A stretch of 64,000 nucleotides of DNA from Kibdelosporangium banguiense (GTDB taxonomy: Bacteria > Actinomycetota > Actinomycetes > Mycobacteriales > Pseudonocardiaceae). Location: assembly GCF_017876405.1 (NCBI RefSeq), contig NZ_JAGINW010000001.1, positions 6,895,203 to 6,959,202 of the forward strand, in the 5' to 3' direction. Every line of letters starts with the position of its first letter. The first letter of the stretch is position 1. Positions 51,529 to 61,218 of the stretch are shown piece by piece. A program made the position numbers and the translations under genes. The notes beneath the pieces are model-generated. The model saw only the letters and a list, made by a program, of their open reading frames with translations. It searched no databases and had not been told where the DNA came from.

Positions 51529-54500
51529 GTGATTCCTCCTCGCCTACGGTAGTCCTCGACCAGGTCGAGCAGGGCTTCTCCGCGGGGACGGCGGCCGGGG
51601 ACGATGTCGCACGTGGCCGCCTTGGCTTCCTGGATGTGGGTGTTGGGGTCCACCGCCACCGACAGGATGTCGTTGGCAGCGTCCCCTATGGACAATCCGT
51701 TCGGCCCCCAGTGGTACGGCAGGCCGACCTGGTGCACGATCCTTCCGCGCACGCGCAAAGACGGAATTCGACGAGTGACCATCACACGGGCCTCGATCGC
51801 AGTCCGGGCAGTGACAATCGTGGCCCAGCCGAGATGCTCAAGCCCGCGTTCGGCGGCCAGCTCGGGGGAGACCTCGCAGAAGAATTCAGGCTGCAGTTCC
51901 GAGAGGTACGGCAGGGTTCTGCTCATTCCACCGGCGGTGTGATGCTCGGTGAGCCGATAGGTCGTCACGACATAAGGGAAAACCGGGCTTCGGCTTGGGT
52001 TGTACTGGTTGGCCGGGTGCCGGTAAAGCTGGGCGATCGGGTTGTGTTCCTGGCTGTACAACGGATTCGAATAGGGTGACTCGACTGGTTCATAATGCGT
52101 GGGCAGCGGGCCGTCGGCGAGCCCTGCGGGAGCGAAAAGCCAAGCCTTGCCGTCGGTTTGCATGATGAACGGGTCGTCTCCGGCCAAGGCCGCCTCCGCC
52201 TGCGCACCCGAAGGCGGCGGATAGCCGGGGTGTTTGGTCACCTCGAAATCAGGCACGTCCTCGCCGGTCCACCGCTCGCCGTCCCACCAGACATACCGTT
52301 TGCTTTCACTCCACGGTTTCCCGGCGGGATCGGCGGACGCCCGGTTGTACAACATCCGGCGGTTGGCAGGCCACGCCCAGCCCCATTCCGAGGCCACCCA
52401 GTTCTGTTCCTGCCCTGGCTTTCGCCGGGCAGCCTGGTTCACGCCATCGGCCCGCACACCGCAGTAGATCCAGCAACCACAGGCCGTCGAACCGTCCTTG
52501 CGAAGCTCGGTATAGGCCGAAAGCGGCCCGTTCGGCCCGGTGCCGTTGATCTCGGCGAGCACGGACTCGGCCGACGGCTCGGCCAGCGGCCCTTCCTCGA
52601 TATAGCTCCAAGTCAGGTCCTGCAACGGACGGTCCCGGTGCTTACGGCTGCCCTGCAGCTTCTGCCGCAGCAATTTGCCGAGGTGGTAGTAGAACCAGAG
52701 ATCACTGCGCGCGTCGCCGGGTGGCTCGAGGGCCTTGTGATGCCATTGCAGGAGCCGCTGGGTGTTGGTGAAACTGCCGTCCTTCTCGGTGTGTGCGGCC
52801 GCGGGCATGAAGAAGACCTCCGTGCCGATCTCCCCGGTCCGCAGCTCGCCGGTCTCGATCTCCGGGCCGTTCTGCCAGAACGTGGCGCTCTCGATCATCT
52901 GCAGGTCACGCACCACAAGCCAGTCGAGATTGGCCAGGCCGAGGCGTTGCAGCTTGCCGTTGGCCGAGCCGACCGCGGGGTTCTCGCCGACCAGGAAGTA
53001 GCCCTTGCACTCACCGGCGATCTGCGCGAGCACGGTGTTGTACGTCCCGTGATCGCCCGTCAGCCTCGGCAGATAGTCGAAGCAGAAATCGTTGTCGGCC
53101 GTGGCCTTCTCGCCCCACCAGGCCTTCAGCAGGCTGACGGTGTACGCGTCCATGTTGCCCCAGAAGCCGGTCCGGCCCGCGTCGGCGGCCACAAAGGACT
53201 CCAGGTCCAGGTGCTCGCTGGCGTGCGGCATCGGGATGTAGCCGGGCAGCAGGTTGAACAGCGTCGGGATGTCGGTGGATCCCTGGATGCCCGCGTGCCC
53301 GCGCAACGCGAGGATGCCGCCGCCAGGACGGCCGATGTTGCCCAGCAACGCCTGGAGGATCGACGCGGTCCTGATGTACTGCACGCCAACGGTGTGCTGG
53401 GTCCAGCCGACCGCGTAACACAGCGCTGTCGTGCGGTCCCGGCCGGAGTTCTCCGTGATCGCCTCGGCCACCTCAAGGAACTGGGTCACCGGGACCCCGC
53501 AGACCTCTTCGACCATCTCCGGCGTGTACCGCGCGTAGTGGCGTTTGAGGATCTGGTAGACGCAGCGTGGATGCTCCAGGGTCGGATCCTCGTCCGGCTT
53601 CGCGTTGGCCGGTGCGCCGCCGCTGCCGTAGACGTCGGCCTGCGCGGCCTCCTGGTGCTGCTCACCGCCCGTCCGGTCGGACCGGTCACCAGCGCCGGAC
53701 CGGGCTTCGGCACCCTGGTAGGCCCAGCTTGAGTGATCGTAGATGCGTTGGTCCGGGTCGTAGCCGGAGAACAGGCCGTCCAGGTCCTCGGTGTCCCGGA
53801 AGTCCTCGTTGATGATCGCGGCCGCGTTGGTGTACGCGACCACGTACTCCCGGAAGTCCTTGCCGTGCTCCAGCACGTAGTTGACCAGCCCGCCGAGGAA
53901 CGCGATGTCACTGCCCGCACGCAGTGGCACGAACAAGTCCGCCACCGCACTCGTGCGGGTGAACCGGGGATCGACATGGATGATCTTGGCGCCGCGGGCC
54001 TTGGCCTCCATCACCCACTGGAAGCCGACCGGGTGGCACTCGGCCATGTTGGAACCCTGGATCACGACACAGTCGGCGTTCGCGAGGTCCTGCTGGAACG
54101 TCGTGGCACCGCCACGGCCGAAGGAGGCTCCCAGACCGGGAACCGTGGCGGAGTGTCAAATCCTGGCCTGGTTCTCGATCTGCACCGCGCCCATCGCGGT
54201 GTAGAGCTTCTTCATCAGGTAGTTCTCTTCGTTGTCCAGCGTCGCGCCGCCCAGGCTGGCGATACCCATGGTCCGGCGCAGCGTGCGGCCCTCGTCGTCG
54301 CGTTGCTGCCAGGTCTGCTCGCGCGTGGCCAGTACCCGGTCGGCGATCATCTCCATCGCCTGATCCAGCGGGAGTTCATCCCAGTCGGTGCCGTGCGGAC
54401 GCCGGTAGAGCACCTTGGTCACCCGCGACGGGCTGGTCACCAACTGCTTGCTGGCGGAGCCTTTCGGGCACAGCCGGCCGCGCGAGATCGGCGAGTCGGG

Positions 54501-54725
54501 ATCGCCTTCGATCTGGGTGACCGCACCGTCCTTGACGAACACCTGCTGGCCGCACCCGACCGCGCAATACGGACAGATCGATCGGGTCACCGAGTCGGCC
54601 TGGGCAGTCCGAGGCACCGTCCGCTCGGTGCGTGCCGACCGGACGGCGCTCCCTCGGCCCAGCGGGTCGTCGCCGGTGATCTGACGGATCACCGGCCAGC
54701 CCAGGAACCACTGCCGTACACCCAT
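51525..54725 (-). CDS. Selenocysteine-containing formate dehydrogenase, catalytic subunit
   Basis: 1066 residues when the in-frame UGA at 54158-54156 is read as selenocysteine (Sec190: NQARI-U-HSATVPGLG). Upstream is the [4Fe-4S] motif CPYCAVGCG...LCPKGS and downstream the molybdopterin domains (GSNMAECHPVGFQW; YCVGWTQHTVGVQY-like segment). It oxidises formate to CO2 at a Mo/W-bis-MGD centre with selenium as ligand. Both halves match the same family and frame with no gap, and a SECIS-like hairpin follows the UGA. No RR signal is seen. Encoded directly after selA and selB. Confidence 0.93.
54126..54158 (-). promoter_or_regulatory. UGA-Sec codon with bacterial SECIS-like hairpin
   Basis: On the minus strand, UGA (54158-54156) is followed after 11 bases by GGUUCCC, loop GGUCU, then GGGAGCC. 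This gives a 7-bp stem (54144-54138 with 54132-54126) capped by GGUC, the apical motif SelB binds in bacterial SECIS elements. The spacing is in the usual range. Confidence 0.85.
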
Positions 54726-54731
54726 TGCGGT

Positions 54732-56456
54732 TCACGGTACTCGCTGGTCAGCGCGCCCGCAGATCGTGCGTGTGCCGTCCGGGTGGCGGCGGGTCACGCC
54801 CAGCTCGTCGAGCCTTTCCAGCAGTGGAACGACCACTCTTCTGGTGCTGTCCAACGCCTGTCTGGCGGTCGCCGGGGTGAAAGGACCGGCGATTGCCGCA
54901 AGCCGGTCTGCTGCCTGGTCGAAGGCGTTGGGCAACAACACGATTCCGTCCGCGACCTTCGCCAATGCTCCCGTCCGGACTGCCGCGGTGAGCTCTTTCG
55001 GGCCAAGGCCGAGTTCTTTCAAGCGATCCGCGTCGGGGGCACGGAACGGCTTGTCCTGTAGTTCTGCGGTCAGTTTCCCGATTGCCTCCGCCACAGGCCC
55101 TGGTAGGTCGATCGTGGTGCTGATCCGCCCATTGTGGACGTTCAGGCCTGCTTTTCTGGCAAAAGTTTCGGCAAGGGCCGAGTCGGGCAGAGCGAGTCTT
55201 TGCCGGAGGGTGTCCAGTGCTATTCCCGGCTGGAGCGGGTTTTCCCGTTGCCATCCGGCTACTTCCGACTGTACGGCATCGCTCAGGTCGGCGGCGACGT
55301 ACCAGCCGTTTGTCAGCGGGATGTCCGGCTCGGTCAGGCCGAGCACCCGGATGTCCTGAGGTTTGAGGAATCCCTTCTGCTGTAAGTGGAACGACGTCAG
55401 ATCGGTGATCGAGCCGAGCTCGGTGCCCCGCCGTTTGGCGTCGCCGCGCCGGCGGAACGGTGGGGGAGCGATGTCGAGCACGTCGGCACCGGCCGCGATC
55501 TCGTGCCGTCCAGGGTCTCGCAGCACCAGGCGGTCGCCGATTCGCAACGGCAGGGCGGATTTCAGCTTCAGCCGGGCAGTTCTGGCACCGAGCGGCCTGA
55601 CATGGGCCGGTATCGCCGCGGAGCCGATGTGCAGCACGAGATTCTCCCGCAACGCCTCGGTGTCCACCCGGACATCGACCGAAGTTGTTGTGGCCCAGGC
55701 GTTCGGTGTCAGCAAGGCGTCCCCGCGCCGTACTGACGAGCGTTCTGTGCCGCGCAGGTTGACCGCGACCCTGGCGACAGCGCCGGCTGAGCTCACCTTC
55801 CGGCCGAGCGAGTGCAGGCCTTTGACATGTACTGTCCTGTCGCCGAGGACAAGCTCGTCACCTGCGCTGATGGTCCCGGCGGCGAGAGTTCCGGTGATCA
55901 CGGTCCCGGCGCCCTCGATCGTGAACACTCGGTCGATCCAGAGCCTGACATCAGCCGTCACATCGGGCTGGGGGAGCGACAGCCTGGCCAGCTGAGCCTT
56001 GAGCTCACCGACTCCGATTTCGGGGCTGACCACGACCGATGGGATTTCGCCCAGGGTTGTCCGGCGGAGGTGCTCGCGGGCATGGCGCCGAGCGGGTCCC
56101 GGGTCGGCGAGGTCGGCACGCGTGATCACCAGCAGACCGTGTCTGACCTGTAGCGCGTCGAGAACCGCGAGATGCTCGGCGGATTGGGGCATCCAGCCGC
56201 CGTCCGCGGCGACCACGAACATCACCGCGGGCACTGGGCCGACGCCCGACATCATGGTCCCGACGAACCGTTCATGACCTGGTACGTCCACGAACGCGAA
56301 GTCGGTGCCGCCGATGGTGGTCCACGCGAAGCCGAGGCCGATGGTCAGGCCACGCCGTCGTTCCTCCTCCCAGCGGTCCGGCTGCATTCCGGTGAGTGCT
56401 TTCACCAGCGTGGACTTGCCGTGGTCGACGTGCCCGGCCGTGGCGATCACGTGCAT
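54732..56456 (-). CDS. selB: Selenocysteine-specific elongation factor SelB
   Basis: 574 residues. The GTPase opens at AGHVDHGKST (residues 7-16) with DVPGHE as the G3 motif; two beta-barrel domains and C-terminal winged helices (PDADRLKELGLGPKELTAAV) follow, which bind SECIS hairpins. It brings Sec-tRNA to UGA. ATG 56456 (MHVIATAGHVDHG) is chosen; in-frame codons upstream run into selA. Overlaps selA by 10 bp and ends 7 bp before the dehydrogenase. Confidence 0.95.
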   Translation of the reverse strand: MHVIATAGHVDHGKSTLVKALTGMQPDRWEEERRRGLTIGLGFAWTTIGGTDFAFVDVPGHERFVGTMMSGVGPVPAVMFVVAADGGWMPQSAEHLAVLDALQVRHGLLVITRADLADPGPARRHAREHLRRTTLGEIPSVVVSPEIGVGELKAQLARLSLPQPDVTADVRLWIDRVFTIEGAGTVITGTLAAGTISAGDELVLGDRTVHVKGLHSLGRKVSSAGAVARVAVNLRGTERSSVRRGDALLTPNAWATTTSVDVRVDTEALRENLVLHIGSAAIPAHVRPLGARTARLKLKSALPLRIGDRLVLRDPGRHEIAAGADVLDIAPPPFRRRGDAKRRGTELGSITDLTSFHLQQKGFLKPQDIRVLGLTEPDIPLTNGWYVAADLSDAVQSEVAGWQRENPLQPGIALDTLRQRLALPDSALAETFARKAGLNVHNGRISTTIDLPGPVAEAIGKLTAELQDKPFRAPDADRLKELGLGPKELTAAVRTGALAKVADGIVLLPNAFDQAADRLAAIAGPFTPATARQALDSTRRVVVPLLERLDELGVTRRHPDGTRTICGRADQRVP

Positions 56457-57706
56457 GCGAGGACCGCCGCGATCAGGGTTTCGTCTTGCTCTGGCTGGAC
56501 TGTGCGCAGGTCGAGCAGGCACCGGCCGTGCTCGACGCGCCCCACTACCGGGGTCGCGCACGTGCGGAGTCTGGCCGCGTAGCTCTCGGGCAGGCTGATC
56601 GCCAGGCTGGGCAGTTCGACGCCCGGGGCTCCGCCACCGCCGATGACGGCCTTTGACGGCACGATCTCGCCCTCGGGGAGCCGGCTGACAATGTATTCCG
56701 CACGTTGCATGCTGAGTTCTGAATTCAGTGTGCTGTGCACAGGCGGCGAAGGACCGCGGAGCGTGGCCTCCAGTGCGGCCAAGGTCAACTTGTCCACACG
56801 CAGGGCCCGCGCGGCCGGATGCCGCCGCAACCGCTCGATCAGCTCCGCGTGCCCGAGCATCAGCCCTGCTTGCGGCCCGCCCAGCAGCTTGTCGCCGCTC
56901 GCGGTCACCAGGCTCGCCCCCGCCCGCAGCATCGAGGCCGCGTCAGGTTCGTCCGGTAGCAGCGGATGGGGTTGCAGCAGGCCGGAGCCGATGTCGGCGA
57001 CGACCGGGACGCCGACATCGAGCTCGTGGACGGCCACCTCGGCAGTGAACCCGCTGACCAGGAAGTTCGAGGGATGGACCTTGAGGATGAACCCGGTGTT
57101 CTCGTTGATCGCCTGCTCGTAGTCGCGGCGGTGTGTCCGGTTTGTCGTGCCGACTTCCCGCAGCCGCGCGCCGGTGGACGCGAGCAGATCGGGGATACGG
57201 AACCCGTCGCCGATCTCGACCAGTTCACCCCGGCTGACCACAATCTCCTTGCCGGGGGCCAAAACCATCGCCGTGAGCAGCAGCGCGGCCGCGTTGTTGT
57301 TGACCACGTGCACGCCGCCGGCGTCCGGCACCGCGTCCTGCAATGCCTGCAGCGCACCGCGTCCGCGTTTGGCTCGCTGACCAGTCTTGAGGTCGAACTC
57401 CACATCGGTGGTGCCCGCCGCGGCCAGCAACGCCTCCCGCGCCGCCGCGGACAACGGCGCCCGGCCCAGGTTCGTATGCACGATCACGCCGGTCGCGTTG
57501 ATCACGGGTTTCAGCGTTGCCGGCAGATTCGCCACAGCTTCGTCGATGACCTGCTCCGGCTCGATGTGACCGTCGCGGGCCTTCTGCTGCGCTGTCAGCA
57601 CGGAACGTTTGACCGCAGGACGCCCGAAAACGCCCGCCGCTTTCACCAGCCGCGGGTCGGCGAGCACGGTGTCCGTGCCCGGAATGTCCCGCCGCCGGTC
57701 GGTCAC
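56447..57706 (-). CDS. selA: L-seryl-tRNA(Sec) selenium transferase SelA
   Basis: 419 residues. Pyridoxal-phosphate lysine K273 in TASGDKLLGGPQAG; other hallmarks are NATGVIVHTNLGRAPLS and VADIGSGLL. It converts Ser-tRNA(Sec) to Sec-tRNA(Sec) with selenophosphate. It begins 13 bp after the tRNA-Sec gene, so tRNA, selA, selB and the dehydrogenase look like one transcription unit. Confidence 0.95.
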   Translation of the reverse strand: MTDRRRDIPGTDTVLADPRLVKAAGVFGRPAVKRSVLTAQQKARDGHIEPEQVIDEAVANLPATLKPVINATGVIVHTNLGRAPLSAAAREALLAAAGTTDVEFDLKTGQRAKRGRGALQALQDAVPDAGGVHVVNNNAAALLLTAMVLAPGKEIVVSRGELVEIGDGFRIPDLLASTGARLREVGTTNRTHRRDYEQAINENTGFILKVHPSNFLVSGFTAEVAVHELDVGVPVVADIGSGLLQPHPLLPDEPDAASMLRAGASLVTASGDKLLGGPQAGLMLGHAELIERLRRHPAARALRVDKLTLAALEATLRGPSPPVHSTLNSELSMQRAEYIVSRLPEGEIVPSKAVIGGGGAPGVELPSLAISLPESYAARLRTCATPVVGRVEHGRCLLDLRTVQPEQDETLIAAVLACT

Positions 57707-57719
57707 GGCACTGACCGGC

Positions 57720-57810
57720 GGAGACGGACGGGAATCGAACCCGCCAACGACAGTTCCTGCCGTTCAACGGTTTTGAAGACCGCGCCGGTCACCAGACCGG
57801 ATACGCCTCC
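57720..57810 (-). tRNA. selC: tRNA-Sec (UCA anticodon)
   Basis: 91 bases on the minus strand. The ends GGAGGCG and CGTCTCC pair as acceptor stem; the anticodon loop CTTCAAA carries UCA (57776-57774); a long variable arm precedes the T-arm GCGGGTTCGATTCCCGT. These features, with selA 13 bp downstream, identify selenocysteine tRNA. The CCA end is not encoded. Confidence 0.93.
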
Positions 57811-57863
57811 CTGGACCATGCTGTCATCCTGCCAACGTGCGGCCGTCTCGGCAGGATGAACGC

Positions 57864-58844
57864 ATGACCAGGCTGACCCAGTACGCGCACGGCGGCGGCT
57901 GTGCCTGCAAGATCCCGCCCGGCGAGCTCGAGCAGATCGTCTCCGGCCTGCACGGCTCAGGCAATCACAGCGAGCTCCTCGTCGGCCTCGACACCGGCGA
58001 CGACGCCGCGGCCGTGCGGGTAGCCGGGGGAGTGGCCCTGATCGCGACCACGGATTTCTTCACTCCAGTTATCGACTCCGCCTACGACTGGGGCCGGATC
58101 GCGGCGGCCAACGCCCTTTCGGACGTCTACGCCATGGGCGGCATCCCAGTCGTCGCGCTCAACCTCTTGTGCTGGCCTCGCGACACACTTCCGATGGAAC
58201 TGGCCGGCGAAGTCCTGCGCGGCGGCCTCGATGTAGCCACCAAAGCAGGCTGTCACGTCGCCGGCGGCCACAGTGTCGACGATCCCGAACCCAAATACGG
58301 CATGGCCGTCACCGGCACAGCGGACCCAGACCGGTTGCTGCGTAACGACTCCGCCGAATCCGGCACACCACTCTCGCTGACGAAACCCCTTGGCATCGGT
58401 GTGCTGAACTCCCGCCACAAAGCCACCGGCGAAACCTTCCCACAAGCGGTCGACGCCATGACCACCTTGAACCTCGATGCATCCACGGCCGCGCTGGCGG
58501 CCGGAATCACCGCCGCCACAGACGTGACAGGCTTCGGACTGCTCGGCCACGCCTACAAAATGGCCCGCGCCAGCGGCGTCACCGCCGTCATCGACTCGCG
58601 CGCCGTGCCCTACCTCGATGGCGCGCGTTCCGCCCTCGCCGAAGGTTTCGTCAGCGGCGGCACACGACGAAACCTCGACTGGATCCGTCCCCACACAGAC
58701 TTGTCGGCCATAACCGAGTCCGAGGCACTACTGCTGGCCGACGCCCAGACATCAGGCGGCCTCCTGCTCGCCGGAACGATCCCCGGCGCCCCGGTCATCG
58801 GCGAACTCGTTGCGCGCGGCGAGCACACCGTGATCGTGCGCTGA
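57864..58844 (+). CDS. selD: Selenophosphate synthetase SelD
   Basis: 326 residues. Active-site segment HGGGCACKIPP has Cys13 and Lys16 in the catalytic places, so the protein itself uses Cys rather than Sec. ATP-binding parts include LDTGDDAAAVRV and DPEPKYGMAVTGT. Makes selenophosphate from selenide and ATP for SelA. Divergent from selC across 53 bp; ATG 57864 is used over upstream in-frame codons. Confidence 0.95.
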   Translation: MTRLTQYAHGGGCACKIPPGELEQIVSGLHGSGNHSELLVGLDTGDDAAAVRVAGGVALIATTDFFTPVIDSAYDWGRIAAANALSDVYAMGGIPVVALNLLCWPRDTLPMELAGEVLRGGLDVATKAGCHVAGGHSVDDPEPKYGMAVTGTADPDRLLRNDSAESGTPLSLTKPLGIGVLNSRHKATGETFPQAVDAMTTLNLDASTAALAAGITAATDVTGFGLLGHAYKMARASGVTAVIDSRAVPYLDGARSALAEGFVSGGTRRNLDWIRPHTDLSAITESEALLLADAQTSGGLLLAGTIPGAPVIGELVARGEHTVIVR

Positions 58845-58848
58845 TCCG

Positions 58849-59235
58849 TCACGCAGGGCGGAAATGCCCGGCGTGAAGCACTGCCCAGTCGGCGAGCCCG
58901 GAGATCGGCTCGAGCAGGCTGAAGCCCAACGGAGTCAGGCTGTATTCGACGCTGGGCGGCACGGTCGGCAAGACCTCGCGCTTGACGAGGCCGTCGGTTT
59001 CCAGGTTGCGCAACGTGCGCGTGAGCATGCGCTGGCTGATGCCCTCGATCGCGCGGTGCAGTTCGTTGTACCGGTGCGGGCGGCCGCCGAGGACGATCAC
59101 CAGGAGCATGCTCCATTTGTCGCCGACTCGCCGGAAGACCTCGGTGACCGGGCAGGCCGCGAGCTCGTCGAGCGGCACCGGCCGCGGCAGTTCGTGCGCG
59201 AGCACCGAAGGAACACTGGTGTTCGTACCGGACAT
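58849..59235 (-). CDS. HxlR-family regulator
   Basis: 128 residues; winged helix with CPVTEVFRRVGDKWSMLLV, HRYNELHRAIEGISQRMLTRTL and DGLVKREV. AAGAAGG lies 7 bp before ATG 59235. Divergent from the SDR gene across 68 bp, which it probably regulates, as is usual for HxlR proteins that respond to reactive aldehydes or redox stress. Its stop lies 4 bp past selD. Confidence 0.9.
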   Translation of the reverse strand: MSGTNTSVPSVLAHELPRPVPLDELAACPVTEVFRRVGDKWSMLLVIVLGGRPHRYNELHRAIEGISQRMLTRTLRNLETDGLVKREVLPTVPPSVEYSLTPLGFSLLEPISGLADWAVLHAGHFRPA

Positions 59236-59303
59236 GAAACTGCCTTCTTTCGCTTGGGGGCCAGGCCACCCACGATGGGTCCACACCAAGCTTAGGAGGA
59301 ACA

Positions 59304-60104
59304 GTGGGCAAGTCCGTCGTGATCAGTGGCGGAACATCGGGGATGGGCCGGGCTACTGCTTTGGCGCGGCATGCGCGCGGTGACCGCGTCACAGTGATCG
59401 GCAGCAACGAAGCCAAAGGCCGGACATTGCCTGCCGGTGTGCGATTCCTGCAAGCGGATCTGTCGTCGGTCGCCGAGGTGCACCGGGTGGCCGCCGAGAT
59501 CACCGAACCGGTGGACGCCTTGGCGCTGTTCGCCAACCGGCCGAGCTCGAAACGCCGGGAGACCGCCGACGGCCTGGAGTTCACGTTCGCCTTGTACTAC
59601 CTGAGCCGGTATCTGCTTGGCCACCTGCTCAAACCCCGGCTCGACGCCGCACCGGACCCGGTGATCGTCAACATCGCCGGTGTGGGCACCACCGCGGGGC
59701 GGCTCAACTGGGACGACCCGCAGTCGCGGGAGAAGTACAGCCTGGTGCGTGCCCAGCTTCAGGCAGGCCGGGCGAACGACCTGCTGGGGGTGTCGTTCGC
59801 GGCGCAGGGACATCGTGCCCGGTACGTCCTCTACCACCCGGGCTTCACGCGCAGCGGACTTGACGGCCACGAGAGTCCGCTGGTCCGCGGCGTGCTCAAG
59901 ACCTTGGCCACGTTCTTCGCGCGGCCCGTCGCCGACTCCGTGAGACCTATCGTGGACTGGATCGGCAATCCGCCAGGCGAGCCGCTCACCGCGATCGACC
60001 GGGGGAAACCGGTCGCGTTGACGCTGAAGACTCTCGATCCGGCGGACGCGGCGCGACTGGACGCCTATACAACGGGTCTAGCAGTGTTGCCACGCCCGCG
60101 GTGA
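59304..60104 (+). CDS. SDR-family protein, atypical active site
   Basis: 266 residues. The cofactor loop is GGTSGMGRA. The usual Ser-Tyr-x3-Lys set is altered: IVNIAGVGTT lacks the serine, and the Tyr motif reads YSLVR with Arg for Lys. Many relatives in this group carry the same kind of change and are called SDR of unknown activity. AGGAGG is 4 bp before the GTG. The 3' end overlaps the convergent MFS gene by 119 bp. Confidence 0.8.
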   Translation: MGKSVVISGGTSGMGRATALARHARGDRVTVIGSNEAKGRTLPAGVRFLQADLSSVAEVHRVAAEITEPVDALALFANRPSSKRRETADGLEFTFALYYLSRYLLGHLLKPRLDAAPDPVIVNIAGVGTTAGRLNWDDPQSREKYSLVRAQLQAGRANDLLGVSFAAQGHRARYVLYHPGFTRSGLDGHESPLVRGVLKTLATFFARPVADSVRPIVDWIGNPPGEPLTAIDRGKPVALTLKTLDPADAARLDAYTTGLAVLPRPR

Positions 60105-61218
60105 TTCTCAGTGCGGCCTGGATGTAGAGCAGCACGGTCAGGCCCCATACATCGACAAGTGCACCCGCCGCCAGCATGCCCACGACCTGGAATGCCGACA
60201 TCCCGGCCATGGCGGCTGCCACGATCTGGCCGGAGCGGGCCGGCCCGCCCGCGGTCTGCAGCACGGTCAGCAGGCCGGAGCTGTAGAACACCGCGGGCGC
60301 GCCGGTGGCGGCGAAGAGGACAATGTAGACAGTGTCGGCCATGGTCACGTTCGGCATGTACCAGGTGATGAACGACAGCACGCCCAGCGAGATCGCGCCG
60401 AAGCCCAGCATGGCCCCCGGCGCCACACGTCGTGCGACGGAGGCGATCACGGCGCCCGCCGCGAGCCCGCCGATGGCCTGGATCCCGCGCAGCAGTCCCA
60501 CTTCGGCTTCGCCGCCGCCCAGCGGGCCGGTCACGAAGACGACGAACAGGACCATGAACATCCCTTGGGACAAGGAAGACGACACCAAGGACATGCCGGT
60601 GAACCGGAGGCCACCGCCGAACTCCCGCAACCCGTCCAGCCACGACATGGGTTGCCGCGACACAACTCTGGGCGATGTCTCGAACCTGGGAAGCAGCAAC
60701 AACGCGGCGATCACCAGCGCGCCGAGGTAGACCAGGATCACCGAGGTCAGCCCGCCGAAGCCGAGCACCAGCCCGCCCAGCGCGCTGCCCAGCAGCCGGG
60801 CGATGCTGGAGTTGAAGCCCATCAGCCCGTTGGCCGCGACAAGCCGGTCCGGTCGCACCACCTCAGGCACCAACGCGCTGCGAGCCGGTTCGAACAACGA
60901 CGCCACAGTCGACTGCGCGGCCATCACCACGTAAATCAGCGCGAGCGCGTCGCCGATCACCAGCAGCGGCACCGCGACGGCGGCCTGCGCGAGGCACACG
61001 ATCCAGAGGGTCCGGCGCCGGTCCCAGCGGTCGGCCACGATGCCCGCGACCGGACTGAGCAGCACCATCGGCAGGATGCCCACGGCCATCGTCAACGCGG
61101 TCGATCCCGCCGAGCCGGTCGCCTGATAGATGAACACCGGCAACGCGACCTGCAGCATCCACTCGGCGATCTCGGAGAACAGGCTCGCCGTCCACAACCG
61201 CGCGAATGCCCGGTTCAT
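59986..61218 (-). CDS. MFS transporter of the MDR-like group
   Basis: 410 residues, about 11-12 spans; FSEIAEWMLQVALPVFIYQATGSAG and GIVADRWDRRRTLWI are typical of macrolide-efflux-like MFS proteins. ATG 61218 overlaps the ArsR stop by 4 bp, so the regulator and transporter are translated together. Its last about 40 codons overlap the end of the SDR gene. Confidence 0.85.
   Translation of the reverse strand: MNRAFARLWTASLFSEIAEWMLQVALPVFIYQATGSAGSTALTMAVGILPMVLLSPVAGIVADRWDRRRTLWIVCLAQAAVAVPLLVIGDALALIYVVMAAQSTVASLFEPARSALVPEVVRPDRLVAANGLMGFNSSIARLLGSALGGLVLGFGGLTSVILVYLGALVIAALLLLPRFETSPRVVSRQPMSWLDGLREFGGGLRFTGMSLVSSSLSQGMFMVLFVVFVTGPLGGGEAEVGLLRGIQAIGGLAAGAVIASVARRVAPGAMLGFGAISLGVLSFITWYMPNVTMADTVYIVLFAATGAPAVFYSSGLLTVLQTAGGPARSGQIVAAAMAGMSAFQVVGMLAAGALVDVWGLTVLLYIQAALRITAGVATLLDPLYRRPVAPRPPDRESSASTRPVSPGRSR

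Noticed and set aside
52095..53732. Plus-strand open frame of 545 codons opposite the formate dehydrogenase.
   Set aside because: Shadow of the dehydrogenase frame, no recognisable protein features.
54156..54158. UGA read as the end of a short truncated dehydrogenase and a separate downstream gene.
   Set aside because: The frame continues with the same family sequence on both sides, the UGA is at the known Sec position, and a SECIS-like hairpin plus selA, selB, selC and selD are adjacent.
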